DNA of 64,000 nucleotides from Taklimakanibacter lacteus (GCA_003576695.1 QOZQ01000008.1:124001-188000), one strand, 5' to 3'; positions 1 to 8,141 are shown, numbered from the stretch's first letter. Numbers and translations are program-made. The notes: generated by a model not told the origin, from the letters alone.

Positions 1-202
1 CGATATCGCGGATAACCGCCCCTTCCGCATGCGCGATGCGGATCGGAAAGGGCGCCGTGAACAGCACGGTGCGGGTGTTCCCGCCCGGCATGACGGCGAG
101 CGCCTCCTCATGCAACGCCTTGGTGCGCGGCCGCGCCCGGCTGAAACGCTCCGAAGCTTCGGCCACAGCCGCATCGATAGTGTCGACGAGAGGCGCACTC
201 AT
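1..202 (-). CDS. Class-III aminotransferase, glutamate-1-semialdehyde aminomutase-like (5' part only)
   Basis: The gene runs off the left edge, so only about 67 N-terminal residues are visible. The translation from ATG 202 (MSAPLVDTIDAAVAEA...) reaches a segment containing MPGGNTR and then AHAEGAVIRDIDG-like sequence. This is the conserved N-terminal part of PLP-dependent class-III aminotransferases close to glutamate-1-semialdehyde 2,1-aminomutase. The PLP lysine lies outside the window, so the substrate cannot be judged. An in-frame ATG at 208 also exists, but an AGGG sequence about 8 nt upstream favours 202. It is divergent from the MATE gene at 335. Confidence 0.75.
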   Translation of the reverse strand, partial: MSAPLVDTIDAAVAEASERFSRARPRTKALHEEALAVMPGGNTRTVLFTAPFPIRIAHAEGAVIRDI

Positions 203-334
203 GCTCATTTCCCTGCACGCAAGCCCCGGAGCATGCCCGACCTTGCGCAAAGGCGCAATGTTTCAGCCATGCGCTGCACTCAACTAAGCTTGGACATGGA
301 GATTGCTGCGGGAAGCCTGTAGGTTGCGCCGGCC

Positions 335-1774
335 ATGCCGGATATTCGCCACGAGATCAAGCAGGAGCAGACACTTCCCCATTCGGAAAGGTCCGCCGAA
401 AGCACATGGCCGGCCTGGCGCGAGAATATCGTGGCGACGCTGCAACTCGCTTGGCCGATGGTGCTCACCAACCTGGCGCAGACGGCGATGATCGTCACCG
501 ACGTCGTCTTCATCGGCAGGCTCGGGCCGCAGGCGCTGGCCGCGAGCTCGCTCGCCGTCAACATCTACCACACATTCACCTTCTTCGCCTTCGGGCTGGT
601 CAGTGCCGTAGCCCCCATGGTGGCGCGCGAGAAAGGCGCCCGCCGCCACGAAGTGCGCGAGATTCGCCGCATCGTGCGGCAGGGCCTGTGGACGGTCATC
701 GCCGTCTCCATACCGGCAATCCTGCTGCTTTGGCATGGCGACCGCTTCCTTCTCGCCATCGGTCAGGAGCCGGCTTTGTCGGCCGAGGCCGGCAAATATC
801 TGCGCGCCCTCGTCTGGGCACTGCCGTCCTTCCTGGGCTTCGTCGTCCTGCGCTTCTTCATATCGGCGCTCGAGCGACCGCAATGGGCTTTCGTCATCGC
901 CATTGGCGGAATCCTGCTGAATGCGCTCGGCAACTGGCTGCTGGTTTTCGGCAATTGGGGCTTTCCCGCTCTCGGCCTCGTTGGCTCGGGGCTCGCAAGC
1001 GCCATCGCGACCTTGCTCATGTTCATCGGCATGGCCGCGGTCGTCACCTTCGACCGGCATTTCCGCCGCTATCATGTTCTCGGCCGCTTCTGGCAGGCGG
1101 ACTGGTCGCGCTTCAAGGCGATCTGGCGGCTCGGGCTTCCGATCGGCCTGATCATCGCCTTCGAGACCAGCGTGTTCAATGCCGCCGCCTTCCTCATGGG
1201 GTGGCTCGGCGAGGCCGAGCTTGCCGCCCATGCCATCGCCATCCAGATCGCCGCCATCACCTTCATGACGCCGCTCGGCATGGCCCAGGCCGCCACCGTG
1301 CGCGTCGGCCTCGCCTATGGCGCGGGCGATGCTTTGGGCGCCGCACGGGCCGGCTGGAGCGCCTTCATTCTCGGCACTGGCTTCATGGTGCTGATGGCGG
1401 CGCTGCTGATAAGCGTGCCGCAATTCCTGGTCGGCATCTTCCTGGACGTTCATCGGCCCGGCAATCTGCCCGTCCTCGCGCTCGCCACCTCGTTCCTCAT
1501 CGTCGCCGCCATCTTCCAGATCGCCGACGGCGCCCAGGTCCTGGCGGCGGGCATGCTGCGCGGACTCCATGATACGCGCGTACCCATGTGGTATGCGGCG
1601 ATCGGCTATTGGTGCATCGGCTTGCCGCTCAGCGCCTGCCTGTCGCAGCTCACTCCCTTGCGTGGTGTCGGCGTGTGGATCGGCCTCGCGGCCGGTCTCG
1701 CCGCGGTTGCCGTGCTGATGGTGCAGCGCTGGCTCAGGCGCGAGAAGCTGGGGCTGATCAGGCCGCCAGCCTGA
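335..1774 (+). CDS. MATE family multidrug efflux transporter
   Basis: This 479-residue polytopic inner-membrane protein has about 12 hydrophobic segments. The N-terminal half carries the MATE-type pattern around residues 40-75 ([14 protein letters not shown]...[11 protein letters not shown]), and a pseudo-repeated second half starts near residue 270 ([17 protein letters not shown]). Length and layout match NorM/DinF-type Na+- or H+-coupled drug exporters. The first ~28 residues are hydrophilic. No clear ribosome binding site precedes ATG 335, so the start is tentative. The substrate is unknown. The gene stands alone between the divergent aminotransferase and tRNA-Leu. Confidence 0.9.
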   Translation: MPDIRHEIKQEQTLPHSERSAESTWPAWRENIVATLQLAWPMVLTNLAQTAMIVTDVVFIGRLGPQALAASSLAVNIYHTFTFFAFGLVSAVAPMVAREKGARRHEVREIRRIVRQGLWTVIAVSIPAILLLWHGDRFLLAIGQEPALSAEAGKYLRALVWALPSFLGFVVLRFFISALERPQWAFVIAIGGILLNALGNWLLVFGNWGFPALGLVGSGLASAIATLLMFIGMAAVVTFDRHFRRYHVLGRFWQADWSRFKAIWRLGLPIGLIIAFETSVFNAAAFLMGWLGEAELAAHAIAIQIAAITFMTPLGMAQAATVRVGLAYGAGDALGAARAGWSAFILGTGFMVLMAALLISVPQFLVGIFLDVHRPGNLPVLALATSFLIVAAIFQIADGAQVLAAGMLRGLHDTRVPMWYAAIGYWCIGLPLSACLSQLTPLRGVGVWIGLAAGLAAVAVLMVQRWLRREKLGLIRPPA

Positions 1775-1827
1775 CGGCCGCACAAAGGATTTGCCCCCAT
1801 GGCGCGGTGCGCTAGAAGGTCGATCAG

Positions 1828-1913
1828 GCCCCCTTGGCGGAATTGGTAGACGCACAGGACTTAAAATCCTGAGCCCACAAGGCGTCCCGGTTCGACCCCG
1901 GGAGGGGGCACCA
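1828..1913 (+). tRNA. tRNA-Leu (anticodon UAA), CCA encoded
   Basis: The acceptor stem GCCCCCT (1828-1834) pairs with AGGGGGC (1903-1909), followed by discriminator A and an encoded CCA (1911-1913). The D-arm contains GGTAGACGC. The anticodon arm is CAGGA-CTTAAAA-TCCTG with anticodon TAA. A short class-II variable arm and a T-arm with GGTTCGACCCC follow. All the parts expected of a leucine tRNA reading UUA are present. Confidence 0.97.
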
Positions 1914-1925
1914 CCCTTCGCTCTT

Positions 1926-2046
1926 CGACGAGTCCTCCGGAGCCTTGGCGTAGGAGGAGCTTCGGGTGGCGTGCCATCGACGAGTCCTCCGAAGCCTTGG
2001 CGTAGGAGGAAGCCTTGGCGTAGGAGGAAGCCTCGGCGTAGGAGGA
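1926..2046. repeat. Tandem 18-bp repeat cluster downstream of tRNA-Leu
   Basis: The 18-bp unit agccttggcgtaggagga occurs at 1941-1958, 1993-2010 and 2011-2028, and with one mismatch at 2029-2046, so the last three copies are contiguous. A longer lead cgacgagtcctccggagcc precedes two of them (about 1926 and 1979). The TCCTCC/GGAGGA ends of lead plus unit can pair into a hairpin. No unique spacers separate the units, so this is not CRISPR. It ends 4 bp before the stop of the minus-strand DUF2937 gene and may act as its 3' end. Confidence 0.85.
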
Positions 2047-2049
2047 CGT

Positions 2050-2553
2050 CTATGTCCGCCCGTAACTGTCTCTGGCGCGCCGGCGCCTGAATGGCCAGGC
2101 CAGCAGATGGATGATCCCCCAGCCGGCCACAAGGCCGACAAGCGCACTGATGAAACCCTCGCCTGTCGTGGGAATCGCCGGTTGATAGTCTTTCAGCGTT
2201 TCGTCGAGCAATGGTCGGTCGGCGTCGCCAAGGAAGGACACGGCGCGACTGAGATAGTCTCCACTCATGTCGTCACGCTGCTGTCTCAGCTCGGAGAGCC
2301 TCTGAATGTTCAGCTCCATGTCGATGCCGCGCCGGCGCACCAGATCATCGCCGTTCACCCGCAGCTGGGCCAGGGCATCGCCCCGGCTCATATTATTGGC
2401 CGCTGCATCCCGGTCGAACCGGTCGACGATGGCTGCGACCTCATCAACGGCACCACCGAGCCGTTGCTTATATTGCTGCATGACCTCCGGAAGCTGAGCG
2501 CCGACGATCGCCGCCAGAACGCCTATCCCCAGAGAAATCGTTCGAATGAGCAT
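2050..2553 (-). CDS. DUF2937 family inner-membrane protein
   Basis: This 167-residue protein begins with a hydrophobic helix (residues 3-19), followed by GAQLPEVMQQYKQRLGG, which is the hallmark start of the DUF2937 family. A long charged, helical central region follows. A second hydrophobic segment near residues 133-153 precedes an arginine-rich tail (FRRRRARD). It is probably a two-pass membrane protein with a periplasmic coiled-coil-like middle. The family has no assigned function. It lies alone between the tRNA-Leu repeats and the tRNA remnant. Confidence 0.75.
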   Translation of the reverse strand: MLIRTISLGIGVLAAIVGAQLPEVMQQYKQRLGGAVDEVAAIVDRFDRDAAANNMSRGDALAQLRVNGDDLVRRRGIDMELNIQRLSELRQQRDDMSGDYLSRAVSFLGDADRPLLDETLKDYQPAIPTTGEGFISALVGLVAGWGIIHLLAWPFRRRRARDSYGRT

Positions 2554-2645
2554 GATGCAGGGAGCTCCCGTTCATCCAGGTAACGGTGGGTGGCAACTCC
2601 GCCAACCAGCCCAGCTGGAAAGCTAGATCAGGCAGGATATCGGCG

Positions 2646-2713
2646 GCAAGCCGTCCCGGTTCGCCCCTGGAAGAGGCACGCCCCTTCGCTCTTCGATGAG
2701 GCCTCCGAAACCT
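2646..2713 (+). pseudogene. Decayed 3' copy of tRNA-Leu with its downstream flank
   Basis: Aligned to 1877-1945 (tRNA-Leu variable arm, T-arm, acceptor end and 32 bp of flank), this stretch is identical at 56 of 69 positions with one gap. It keeps gtcccggttcg and the flank cttcgctcttcga. The 5' part of the tRNA, including the anticodon arm, is missing. A short upstream motif (gctagatcaggc, about 2622) echoes the sequence just before the intact tRNA. That suggests a duplicated tRNA gene with an internal deletion, though a fossil attachment-site duplication is also possible. It cannot be a functional tRNA. Confidence 0.7.
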
Positions 2714-2733
2714 CTGCAACGCGCTACGACATG

Positions 2734-2759
2734 AAAAGGGCCGCTCGCTGGCGGCCCTT
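2734..2759 (-). terminator. Rho-independent terminator for the Omp25-like gene
   Basis: On the minus strand GAAGGGCCGC is followed by a 6-nt loop and GCGGCCCTT, then TTTTC. The 9-bp GC-rich stem with a T-run lies 22 bp after the stop of the gene at 2782-3462. Confidence 0.8.
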
Positions 2760-2781
2760 CATCGGTACAAGGGACATCAGA

Positions 2782-3462
2782 TCATATGCTGTCGAAGTGC
2801 CAGCTGAGACCGCCCCGCACGGCATGAAAATCATTCTCATGCTCATAGGTGAAGGTGCCGCCAAATATGTCGCCGCTATGTTCGGTGTTTTCGAGATCGG
2901 TGTAGCGATACTCGATACGCGCGCTGATCGCGTCGGAAAGAGCGTATTCGATGCCGCCACCGATCGTCCAGCCCCAGGCGGTCTCACTGTCGGAGATGCT
3001 CAGGCCCGGCTCGGAAGCTTCCATATCCACTTCACCGACCGCGACACCACCGGTTGCGTAGATCAGGGCCCTGTCCATGGTGACGCCCGCGCGCAGGCGC
3101 AAGGAACCCAACCACTCGATGGTCTTGTCGGTTTCGTCATCCGACCCGCCAAAATCCTGGTCCCCCTGGATATCGGCATATTCGAAATCGCCCTCGAGGC
3201 CAAGAAGCAGACCCTGCATGTCGAAATTATAGCCGGCATGAACGCCGCCGACGAACCCGTCGTGATCGTAGTCCTGGGTCTGGTTGAGAGAACCGTCGTC
3301 ATTGATTTCATCGACCTGGGAATCTCCCCAGGCATAGCCCGCCTGAAGGCCGACATAGAACCCGGACCAGTCATAGACAGCCGGAGCTTCGACATCTGCA
3401 GCCTGCGCGGCGCCAATCATCATCGTCGATGCGGCGGCGGTGAGTAGGAATGCCTTGATCAT
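2782..3462 (-). CDS. Omp25/31-like outer membrane beta-barrel protein
   Basis: The 226-residue precursor has a signal peptide (MIKAFLLTAAASTMMIGAAQA) and then DVEAPAVYDWSGFYVGLQAGYAWG, the conserved first strand of the Omp25/31 porin-like family of alphaproteobacteria. The rest alternates short amphipathic strands with acidic loops, and the protein ends in a WHFDSI beta-strand. The open frame extends 87 codons further upstream, but the signal peptide and an AGGGGAAA ribosome binding site fix the start at 3462. These proteins are abundant envelope components, and this class is not well shown to form a pore. A paralogue lies at 22530-23231. Confidence 0.9.
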   Translation of the reverse strand: MIKAFLLTAAASTMMIGAAQAADVEAPAVYDWSGFYVGLQAGYAWGDSQVDEINDDGSLNQTQDYDHDGFVGGVHAGYNFDMQGLLLGLEGDFEYADIQGDQDFGGSDDETDKTIEWLGSLRLRAGVTMDRALIYATGGVAVGEVDMEASEPGLSISDSETAWGWTIGGGIEYALSDAISARIEYRYTDLENTEHSGDIFGGTFTYEHENDFHAVRGGLSWHFDSI

Positions 3463-3633
3463 AAACACATTTCCCCTGGGATTCGGACAACAGTAACCGC
3501 AGACCTCCCTGGGAACAACCACGCCGGACCTCACCAGCAATTTTTTCAGGGGCTGTTGCGTCCATATCACAGGCCCCATGCCCAGGATATTTATCCCAAT
3601 ACAGCTTGCCGTTCCCTCGAGATTCTGCCCCTC

Positions 3634-3663
3634 AAAAGAAAAAGGGCGCCGGATTGCGCCCTT
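3634..3663 (-). terminator. Rho-independent terminator of the candidate sRNA
   Basis: The minus strand reads AAGGGCGC, a 6-nt loop, GCGCCCTT, then TTTCTTTT. This strong terminator lies in a 481-bp gene-free gap, about 280 bp beyond the nearest upstream minus-strand stop, so it likely ends a short non-coding transcript. Confidence 0.75.
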
Positions 3664-3775
3664 GAGTTTACGGAGGGAGGAGGAATTCCAGTTGAAGCGC
3701 CAACTTCGGGCCAAATGCACCACTTGCGATATCCCCTCTGAATACCAGCGGCACGGCCCCCATCGCCCACAACCA
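3636..3775 (-). ncRNA. Candidate small RNA with CCUCCUCCC anti-Shine-Dalgarno motif
   Basis: The gap 3463-3943 holds no credible reading frame but has all the parts of a small minus-strand transcript. There is a promoter-like pair (TTGATC, 17 nt, CCTAAT), a short hairpin AGTTG-GCGCTT-CAACT, an exact CCTCCTCCC (3675-3683) and a strong terminator. The predicted length is about 140 nt. The CCUCCUCCC anti-SD motif is a signature of the rhizobial alpha-r14/cuckoo small RNAs, which are thought to pair with ribosome binding sites. Family membership is inferred from the motif plus terminator. The 5' end is an estimate. The rest of the gap shows nothing further. Confidence 0.55.
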
Positions 3776-3780
3776 TCGGC

Positions 3781-3809
3781 ATTAGGAACTTCCCGTGCTC
3801 ATTGATCAA
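3781..3809 (-). promoter_or_regulatory. Sigma-70-like promoter of the candidate sRNA
   Basis: On the minus strand TTGATC (3809-3804) and CCTAAT (3786-3781) are separated by 17 nt. This places a start near 3775, upstream of the anti-SD motif and terminator. Confidence 0.45.
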
Positions 3810-3943
3810 CCTTAACCATGAGCTACGTCGCAGTTTTGCGCGAACTGTTGCTGAAACACCACAGAAATGGGCGTCCCGCCGACCCAAAATGCTCCAAAAT
3901 GGCATGCCCCTGCGGCAATGGAACCGGGCGCGCCGGATCCGCG

Positions 3944-4441
3944 TCACACCTTGGCGCCGTCCCGAATCGGCGGCGTGAAGGCGAGCCCCATGTCCCAGGG
4001 CAGATAGATCCAGGTATCCTGGCTCACCTCGGTGACGAAGGTGTCGACCAGGGGCCTTCCTTCGGGCTTGGCATAGACGGTGGCAAAATGCGCATTGGGC
4101 AGCATGGCGCGCACGACCCTGGCCGTGGCGCCGGTGTCGACCAGATCGTCCACGATCAGGATATGCTTGCCGCCGTCGCTCCCGGCGATGCTGTCGCCGA
4201 CGCTCTTCAGCACCTTGAGCTCGCCCTGCTTCTCATAGTCATAGGAAGCGACACAGACCGTCTCGATGACCCTTATCCCGAGCTCGCGCGCCACCACCGC
4301 CGCCGGCACCAGCCCGCCTCTTGTGATCGCAACGACCGCGGTGAACGGTCCTTCGCCATGCAGGCGCCAGGCCAACGCCCTAGCATCGCGGTGGAACTGG
4401 TCCCACGAGACCGGAAAACTCTTCTGCCATTTCTCGTCCAT
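3944..4441 (-). CDS. gpt: Xanthine (xanthine-guanine) phosphoribosyltransferase
   Basis: This 165-residue purine salvage enzyme transfers phosphoribose from PRPP to xanthine or guanine. The PRPP-binding loop [13 protein letters not shown] (about residues 93-105) and the N-terminal [15 protein letters not shown] segment are diagnostic of the Gpt type. The C-terminal WIYLPWDMG matches E. coli-type XGPRT. An ATG lies four codons upstream (4453), but the GGAG inside that extension is about 7 nt before ATG 4441, which favours MDEKWQKSF as the start. The gene is divergent from the phosphoesterase gene and upstream of the candidate sRNA. Confidence 0.92.
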   Translation of the reverse strand: MDEKWQKSFPVSWDQFHRDARALAWRLHGEGPFTAVVAITRGGLVPAAVVARELGIRVIETVCVASYDYEKQGELKVLKSVGDSIAGSDGGKHILIVDDLVDTGATARVVRAMLPNAHFATVYAKPEGRPLVDTFVTEVSQDTWIYLPWDMGLAFTPPIRDGAKV

Positions 4442-4593
4442 TGGGTCCTCCATCGAGAATGTGTCTTAACCGCTTTGCCTGACCCCCCGCAATCGCCCGC
4501 AATCTGCCGTCCGCAACAGTCTTGCCCGGCAACCGTCATGATACCTTCATGGGAGTCAGGCCTAAGGTCGGCATAACCAGGCAGCCTGGCCAC

Positions 4594-5415
4594 ATGAACG
4601 CACTCACAAAGCCGACCACCCGCTATCGCGCCATCTTCATCTCCGACATCCATTTGGGGACAAGACGCGCGCAGGTCAGTTATCTCCTTGATTTCCTTCG
4701 GGTTACGGAATCGGACTGGCTCTATATCGTGGGCGACCTGGTCGACAACTGGGCGCTCGAGAAAGCCTGGTTCTGGGACCAGCTGCACAATGACCTGATC
4801 CAGAAGATCCTGCGCAAGGCGCGCAAGGGCACCAAGGTCATCTACATCCCCGGCAACCACGACGACAAGTTCCGCGACTTCCGGAATCTGCGCATGGGCC
4901 GCGTGGCGGTGCTGGAGGATGCCATCCATCACGCCGTCAATGGCAAGCGTTATCTGGTGCTGCATGGCGACAAATATGACGGTGTCGTGCGCTTCGCGCC
5001 GTGGCTCGCGCGTCTCGGCGACCGCGCCTATGAGGTCTCGATGACGATCAACGGCATCGTCAATCGCGGCCGCCGCCTGTTCCGCCTGCCCTACTGGTCG
5101 CTCTCGGCCTATCTCAAATTCAAGGTCAAGAAGGCGGTCGAGTTCATCTCGCATTTCGAGGATGCCGTGGTGCGCGAAGCGCGCCAGCGCGGCGCCCAGG
5201 GAGTCATATGCGGTCACATTCACACGCCCGACAACCGCATGATCGACGACATCCATTACATGAATGACGGCGATTGGGTCGAAAGCTGCACCGCGCTGAT
5301 CGAGCATCATGACGGCCGGTTCGAAATCATCGAATGGGCGAAGTTGCGTGACAAGCTGCTGGAGGTCGCGAGTGCGGATCGCCATCGTAACGGACGCCTG
5401 GTTCCCGCAAGTTAA
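4594..5415 (+). CDS. UDP-2,3-diacylglucosamine diphosphatase-like metallophosphoesterase
   Basis: The 273-residue calcineurin-like phosphoesterase has the full metal-ligand series: SDIHLG (D18, H20), GDLVDNW, GNHDD, LHGDKYD and GHIHTP. Sequence style and length match the LpxH-related family common in alphaproteobacteria, in which many members lack proven UDP-diacylglucosamine activity. The open frame begins 24 codons earlier, but ATG 4594 (MNALTKPTTRYRAIF) fits the family start. The next gene, a glycosyltransferase, begins 44 nt before this one ends. That implies translational coupling and a joint role in glycolipid or envelope sugar metabolism. Confidence 0.85.
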   Translation: MNALTKPTTRYRAIFISDIHLGTRRAQVSYLLDFLRVTESDWLYIVGDLVDNWALEKAWFWDQLHNDLIQKILRKARKGTKVIYIPGNHDDKFRDFRNLRMGRVAVLEDAIHHAVNGKRYLVLHGDKYDGVVRFAPWLARLGDRAYEVSMTINGIVNRGRRLFRLPYWSLSAYLKFKVKKAVEFISHFEDAVVREARQRGAQGVICGHIHTPDNRMIDDIHYMNDGDWVESCTALIEHHDGRFEIIEWAKLRDKLLEVASADRHRNGRLVPAS

Positions 5416-6433
5416 CGGCGTCGTCCGTACCCTGAGCGCCGTCGCCGACGAGCTCAGGAAGCGCGGTCACGATGTTCATGTTCTTTCTCCCGAAGGCCGG
5501 CGGACATTGCCGATGCCGCTCTATCCGGAAATCCGCCTGGCGCTCACCGGCTCGAAAGCGCTCGGCCGCGAGATCACGAGCCTCGCCCCCGATGCGATCT
5601 ATATAGCGACGGAGGGGCCGCTGGGCTGGGCGGCACGCGCCCATTGCCGGCGCGTGGGGCTTCCCTTCATCTCGGGCTTCCATACGCGCTTTGCCGACTA
5701 TCTGGCCCTGCGCTTGCCTTTGCCGGGCCTCGCCGAGGCTTCATGGTCGATGCTGCGGCGTTTCCATGCCGCAAGCCGAACCGTCCTGGTCCCGACCCGC
5801 AGCATCGGCGCCGACCTCGAAGCGCGCGGCTTCTCCCATGTGAAGGTATGGACGCGCGGCGTCGATCATGAACTCTTCAAGCCCCATGCGCGCGATTACC
5901 TGGCTCTCGAGCGGCCGATCTCGCTCTTTGTCGGAAGGCTGGCGCCCGAGAAGAACATCGACGCCTTTCTCGACCTCGATCTGCCCGGCACCAAGGCGGT
6001 GATCGGCGACGGGCCGCAGCGCGCCGAGCTGGAGAAGCGCTTTCCCGAGGTCGCCTTTCTCGGCTACCGTTTCGGCGAGGAGCTGGCGCGCATGATCGCC
6101 TCCGCCGATGTCTTTGTGTTTCCAAGCCTCACCGACACATTCGGTCTCGTGATGCTCGAAGCCATGGCCTGCGGCACGCCGGTTGCGGCTTTCGACGTGC
6201 CAAGCCCGATCGATGTGGTGGCGGAAGGCGTCACCGGATCGCTCGACAAGCATCTGAAGCTTGCAATTCTCAGGGCCATGACGCTCGACCGGGACAAGGT
6301 GCATCAGGCCAGCCTGTGCTTCACCTGGGAGCGCACCGCCCGGATCTTCGAGGAAAGCCTGCACCTCATCGGATCATCCGCCACCGGCGCGGATGGCGTC
6401 AGGACCAGCCTCGCACCTTCCCATCCCGGGTGA
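5372..6433 (+). CDS. Glycosyltransferase family 4 (GT-B fold) protein
   Basis: The 353-residue GT-B glycosyltransferase starts VRIAIVTDAWFPQVNGVVRT, which is the usual N-terminal donor-loop segment. It has GRLAPEKNIDAFL near residue 190 and DTFGLVMLEAMACGTPV (the E-x7-E-type nucleotide-sugar site) near residue 255. I place the start at GTG 5372 because GGAGG lies 7 nt upstream and the protein family begins here. This makes an unusually long 44-nt overlap with the phosphoesterase gene. Acceptor and donor are unknown; a glycolipid product is likely from context. The 3' end overlaps the convergent CinA-like gene by 35 bp. Confidence 0.87.
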   Translation: MRIAIVTDAWFPQVNGVVRTLSAVADELRKRGHDVHVLSPEGRRTLPMPLYPEIRLALTGSKALGREITSLAPDAIYIATEGPLGWAARAHCRRVGLPFISGFHTRFADYLALRLPLPGLAEASWSMLRRFHAASRTVLVPTRSIGADLEARGFSHVKVWTRGVDHELFKPHARDYLALERPISLFVGRLAPEKNIDAFLDLDLPGTKAVIGDGPQRAELEKRFPEVAFLGYRFGEELARMIASADVFVFPSLTDTFGLVMLEAMACGTPVAAFDVPSPIDVVAEGVTGSLDKHLKLAILRAMTLDRDKVHQASLCFTWERTARIFEESLHLIGSSATGADGVRTSLAPSHPG

Positions 6434-7160
6434 GCTCGACCGCCATCTGGCGCACCTCATTGGCGGCCGAGGCAAGCAATGCCTGGTCGCGCGAGCGCAG
6501 CACCAGATTGGTGGCGAAGCCTTGCGGGCTTTCGAACGGATAGGATCCGATGATCACATCGGCGAAGCGCTCCTGGATCGCCTTCAGGGGGGCCGCCACA
6601 TCGCCTTCCCCGCCCTCGATGGTGATCGTATGCGAGATGACGGGGGCGCCACGCTCGAGCCGCGGCGCCACTTCCTCCATCATCGCATTCATGACCTTGG
6701 GTATGCCGGCCATCACGAAGACATTGCCGATTTGGAAGCCCGGCGCCTTCGATACCGGATTGGCGATCAGGCTCGCTCCCTTGGGGATGCGCGCCATGCG
6801 CAGGCGCGCTTCGTTCGGCTCGCGCCCGATCGCCTTGAAATGGGCAAGCAGGATTTCGACGGCTTGCGGATCATGGTCGATCTCGACGTCGAAGGCCCTG
6901 GCGACCGCATCGGCGGTGATGTCGTCATGGGTGGGACCGATGCCGCCGGTCGTGAACACATAGGTGTAGCGCCGGCGCAGCACATTCACCGCCTGGACGA
7001 TCTCATCCTCGATATCGGGAACGACGCGCGCTTCCTTGAGATCGATGCCGAGCACGGTCAGGTAATCGGCGATGAAGCCCAGATTCTTGTCCTTGGTGCG
7101 CCCGGAGAGGATTTCATCTCCGATCAGCAGGACGGCGGCGGTGGGTGCGTGGTCTGCCAT
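6399..7160 (-). CDS. CinA-like molybdopterin-binding (MoaB/MogA-fold) protein
   Basis: The 253-residue protein consists of a MoaB/MogA-like domain with LLIGDEILSGRTKDKN (residues 11-26) and TTGGIGPTHDDIT (about 69-81), typical of the N-terminal half of CinA. The C-terminal nicotinamide-mononucleotide amidohydrolase domain of full CinA is absent, as in the short competence/damage-inducible protein A family. Full CinA proteins act in pyridine-nucleotide repair or recycling. The role of the short form is unproven. The gene is divergent from map. Confidence 0.85.
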   Translation of the reverse strand: MADHAPTAAVLLIGDEILSGRTKDKNLGFIADYLTVLGIDLKEARVVPDIEDEIVQAVNVLRRRYTYVFTTGGIGPTHDDITADAVARAFDVEIDHDPQAVEILLAHFKAIGREPNEARLRMARIPKGASLIANPVSKAPGFQIGNVFVMAGIPKVMNAMMEEVAPRLERGAPVISHTITIEGGEGDVAAPLKAIQERFADVIIGSYPFESPQGFATNLVLRSRDQALLASAANEVRQMAVELTRDGKVRGWS

Positions 7161-7267
7161 GATGGCCTAGCTGTGCCATCGTCCGCCCGAACTGTCAAAG
7201 CGATTGATATTCTTGTAGAAATGTCTCACCTTGCCCCTGCTCGTGATCATCATTAAGTAAAGCCGTC

Positions 7268-8095
7268 ATGACCTATGTGAAAGCGCAGGAAGGAACCGAG
7301 GGCCGCACCGGCCAGATCAAGCTGCATGGCCCGGAAGGCTTCGCCGCCATGCGCGAGGCCGGCCGGCTGACTGCGGAAGCCCTCGACCTTCTCGTCCCCC
7401 TCGTCCATCCCGGCGTCACCACCGAGACGCTCGACCGCAAGGTCGCCGAATTCGCCCGCGACAACAAGGCCGTTCCCGCCTCGCTCAACTATCGCGGCTT
7501 TCCCAAATCGATCTGCACCTCGATCAACCATGTCGTCTGCCACGGCATTCCCAACGACAAGCCGCTGCGCGAGGGCGATATCGTCAATATCGACGTGACG
7601 CTGATCGTCGAGGGCTGGCATGGCGACGCCAGCCGCATGTACCGCGTCGGCGAAGTCAACCGCAAGGCCGAGCGGCTGATGGAGGTGACCTTCGAGAGCC
7701 TGATGCGCGGCATCGGCGCGGTCAGGCCCGGCAACAAGACCGGCGATATCGGCCATGCCATCCAGTCCTATGCCGAAGGCGAGCGCTGCTCGGTGGTGCG
7801 CGATTTCTGCGGCCATGGCCTGGGGCGTGAATTCCATGACCACCCCAATATCCTGCATTACGGGCGGGCCGGCGAAGGCGTGGCGCTCAAGCCCGGCATG
7901 TTCTTCACCATCGAGCCGATGATCAATCTGGGCCGCCCGCATGTGAAGATCCTGAGCGACGGCTGGACGGCGGTGACCCGCGACCGCTCGCTGTCGGCGC
8001 AGTTCGAGCATACGATCGGCGTCACCGAGACAGGCTGCGAGATCTTCACCCTGTCGCCCGAAGGGCTCGATTACCCGCCGACTTCGCAGAGATAG
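7268..8095 (+). CDS. map: Methionine aminopeptidase, type I
   Basis: This 275-residue cytoplasmic enzyme removes the initiator methionine from nascent proteins. The five metal ligands are seen in order: Asp in NIDVTLIVEG, Asp in GDASRM, His in CGHGLG, Glu in TIEPMI and Glu in FEHTIGV. The CHGIPNDKPL segment is typical of type I enzymes. There is no N-terminal zinc-finger extension. The gene is followed by a palindromic repeat and then radC on the same strand, a frequent order in Hyphomicrobiales. Confidence 0.96.
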   Translation: MTYVKAQEGTEGRTGQIKLHGPEGFAAMREAGRLTAEALDLLVPLVHPGVTTETLDRKVAEFARDNKAVPASLNYRGFPKSICTSINHVVCHGIPNDKPLREGDIVNIDVTLIVEGWHGDASRMYRVGEVNRKAERLMEVTFESLMRGIGAVRPGNKTGDIGHAIQSYAEGERCSVVRDFCGHGLGREFHDHPNILHYGRAGEGVALKPGMFFTIEPMINLGRPHVKILSDGWTAVTRDRSLSAQFEHTIGVTETGCEIFTLSPEGLDYPPTSQR

Positions 8096-8096
8096 C

Positions 8097-8141
8097 GCAT
8101 GATCCGGAAAAGTGGCTGCCGGTTTTCCGACAAGATCATGC
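8097..8141. repeat. Palindromic intergenic repeat (GCATGATC...GATCATGC)
   Basis: A 45-bp imperfect palindrome has outer arms GCATGATC (8097-8104) and GATCATGC (8134-8141) and inner CCGGAAAA/TTTTCCG. It starts 1 bp after the map stop. This is a widespread dispersed element of Hyphomicrobiales genomes; in RNA it would form a long hairpin between map and radC. Confidence 0.8.

Noticed and set aside
1926-2046. CRISPR-like appearance of the short repeats
   Set aside because: Units are contiguous 18-mers with no unique spacers, and no cas genes are present.
1828-2713. Genomic island integrated at tRNA-Leu
   Set aside because: The duplicated sequence extends past the tRNA end, only one small gene lies inside, and no integrase is present. 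A decayed tRNA duplication explains it better.
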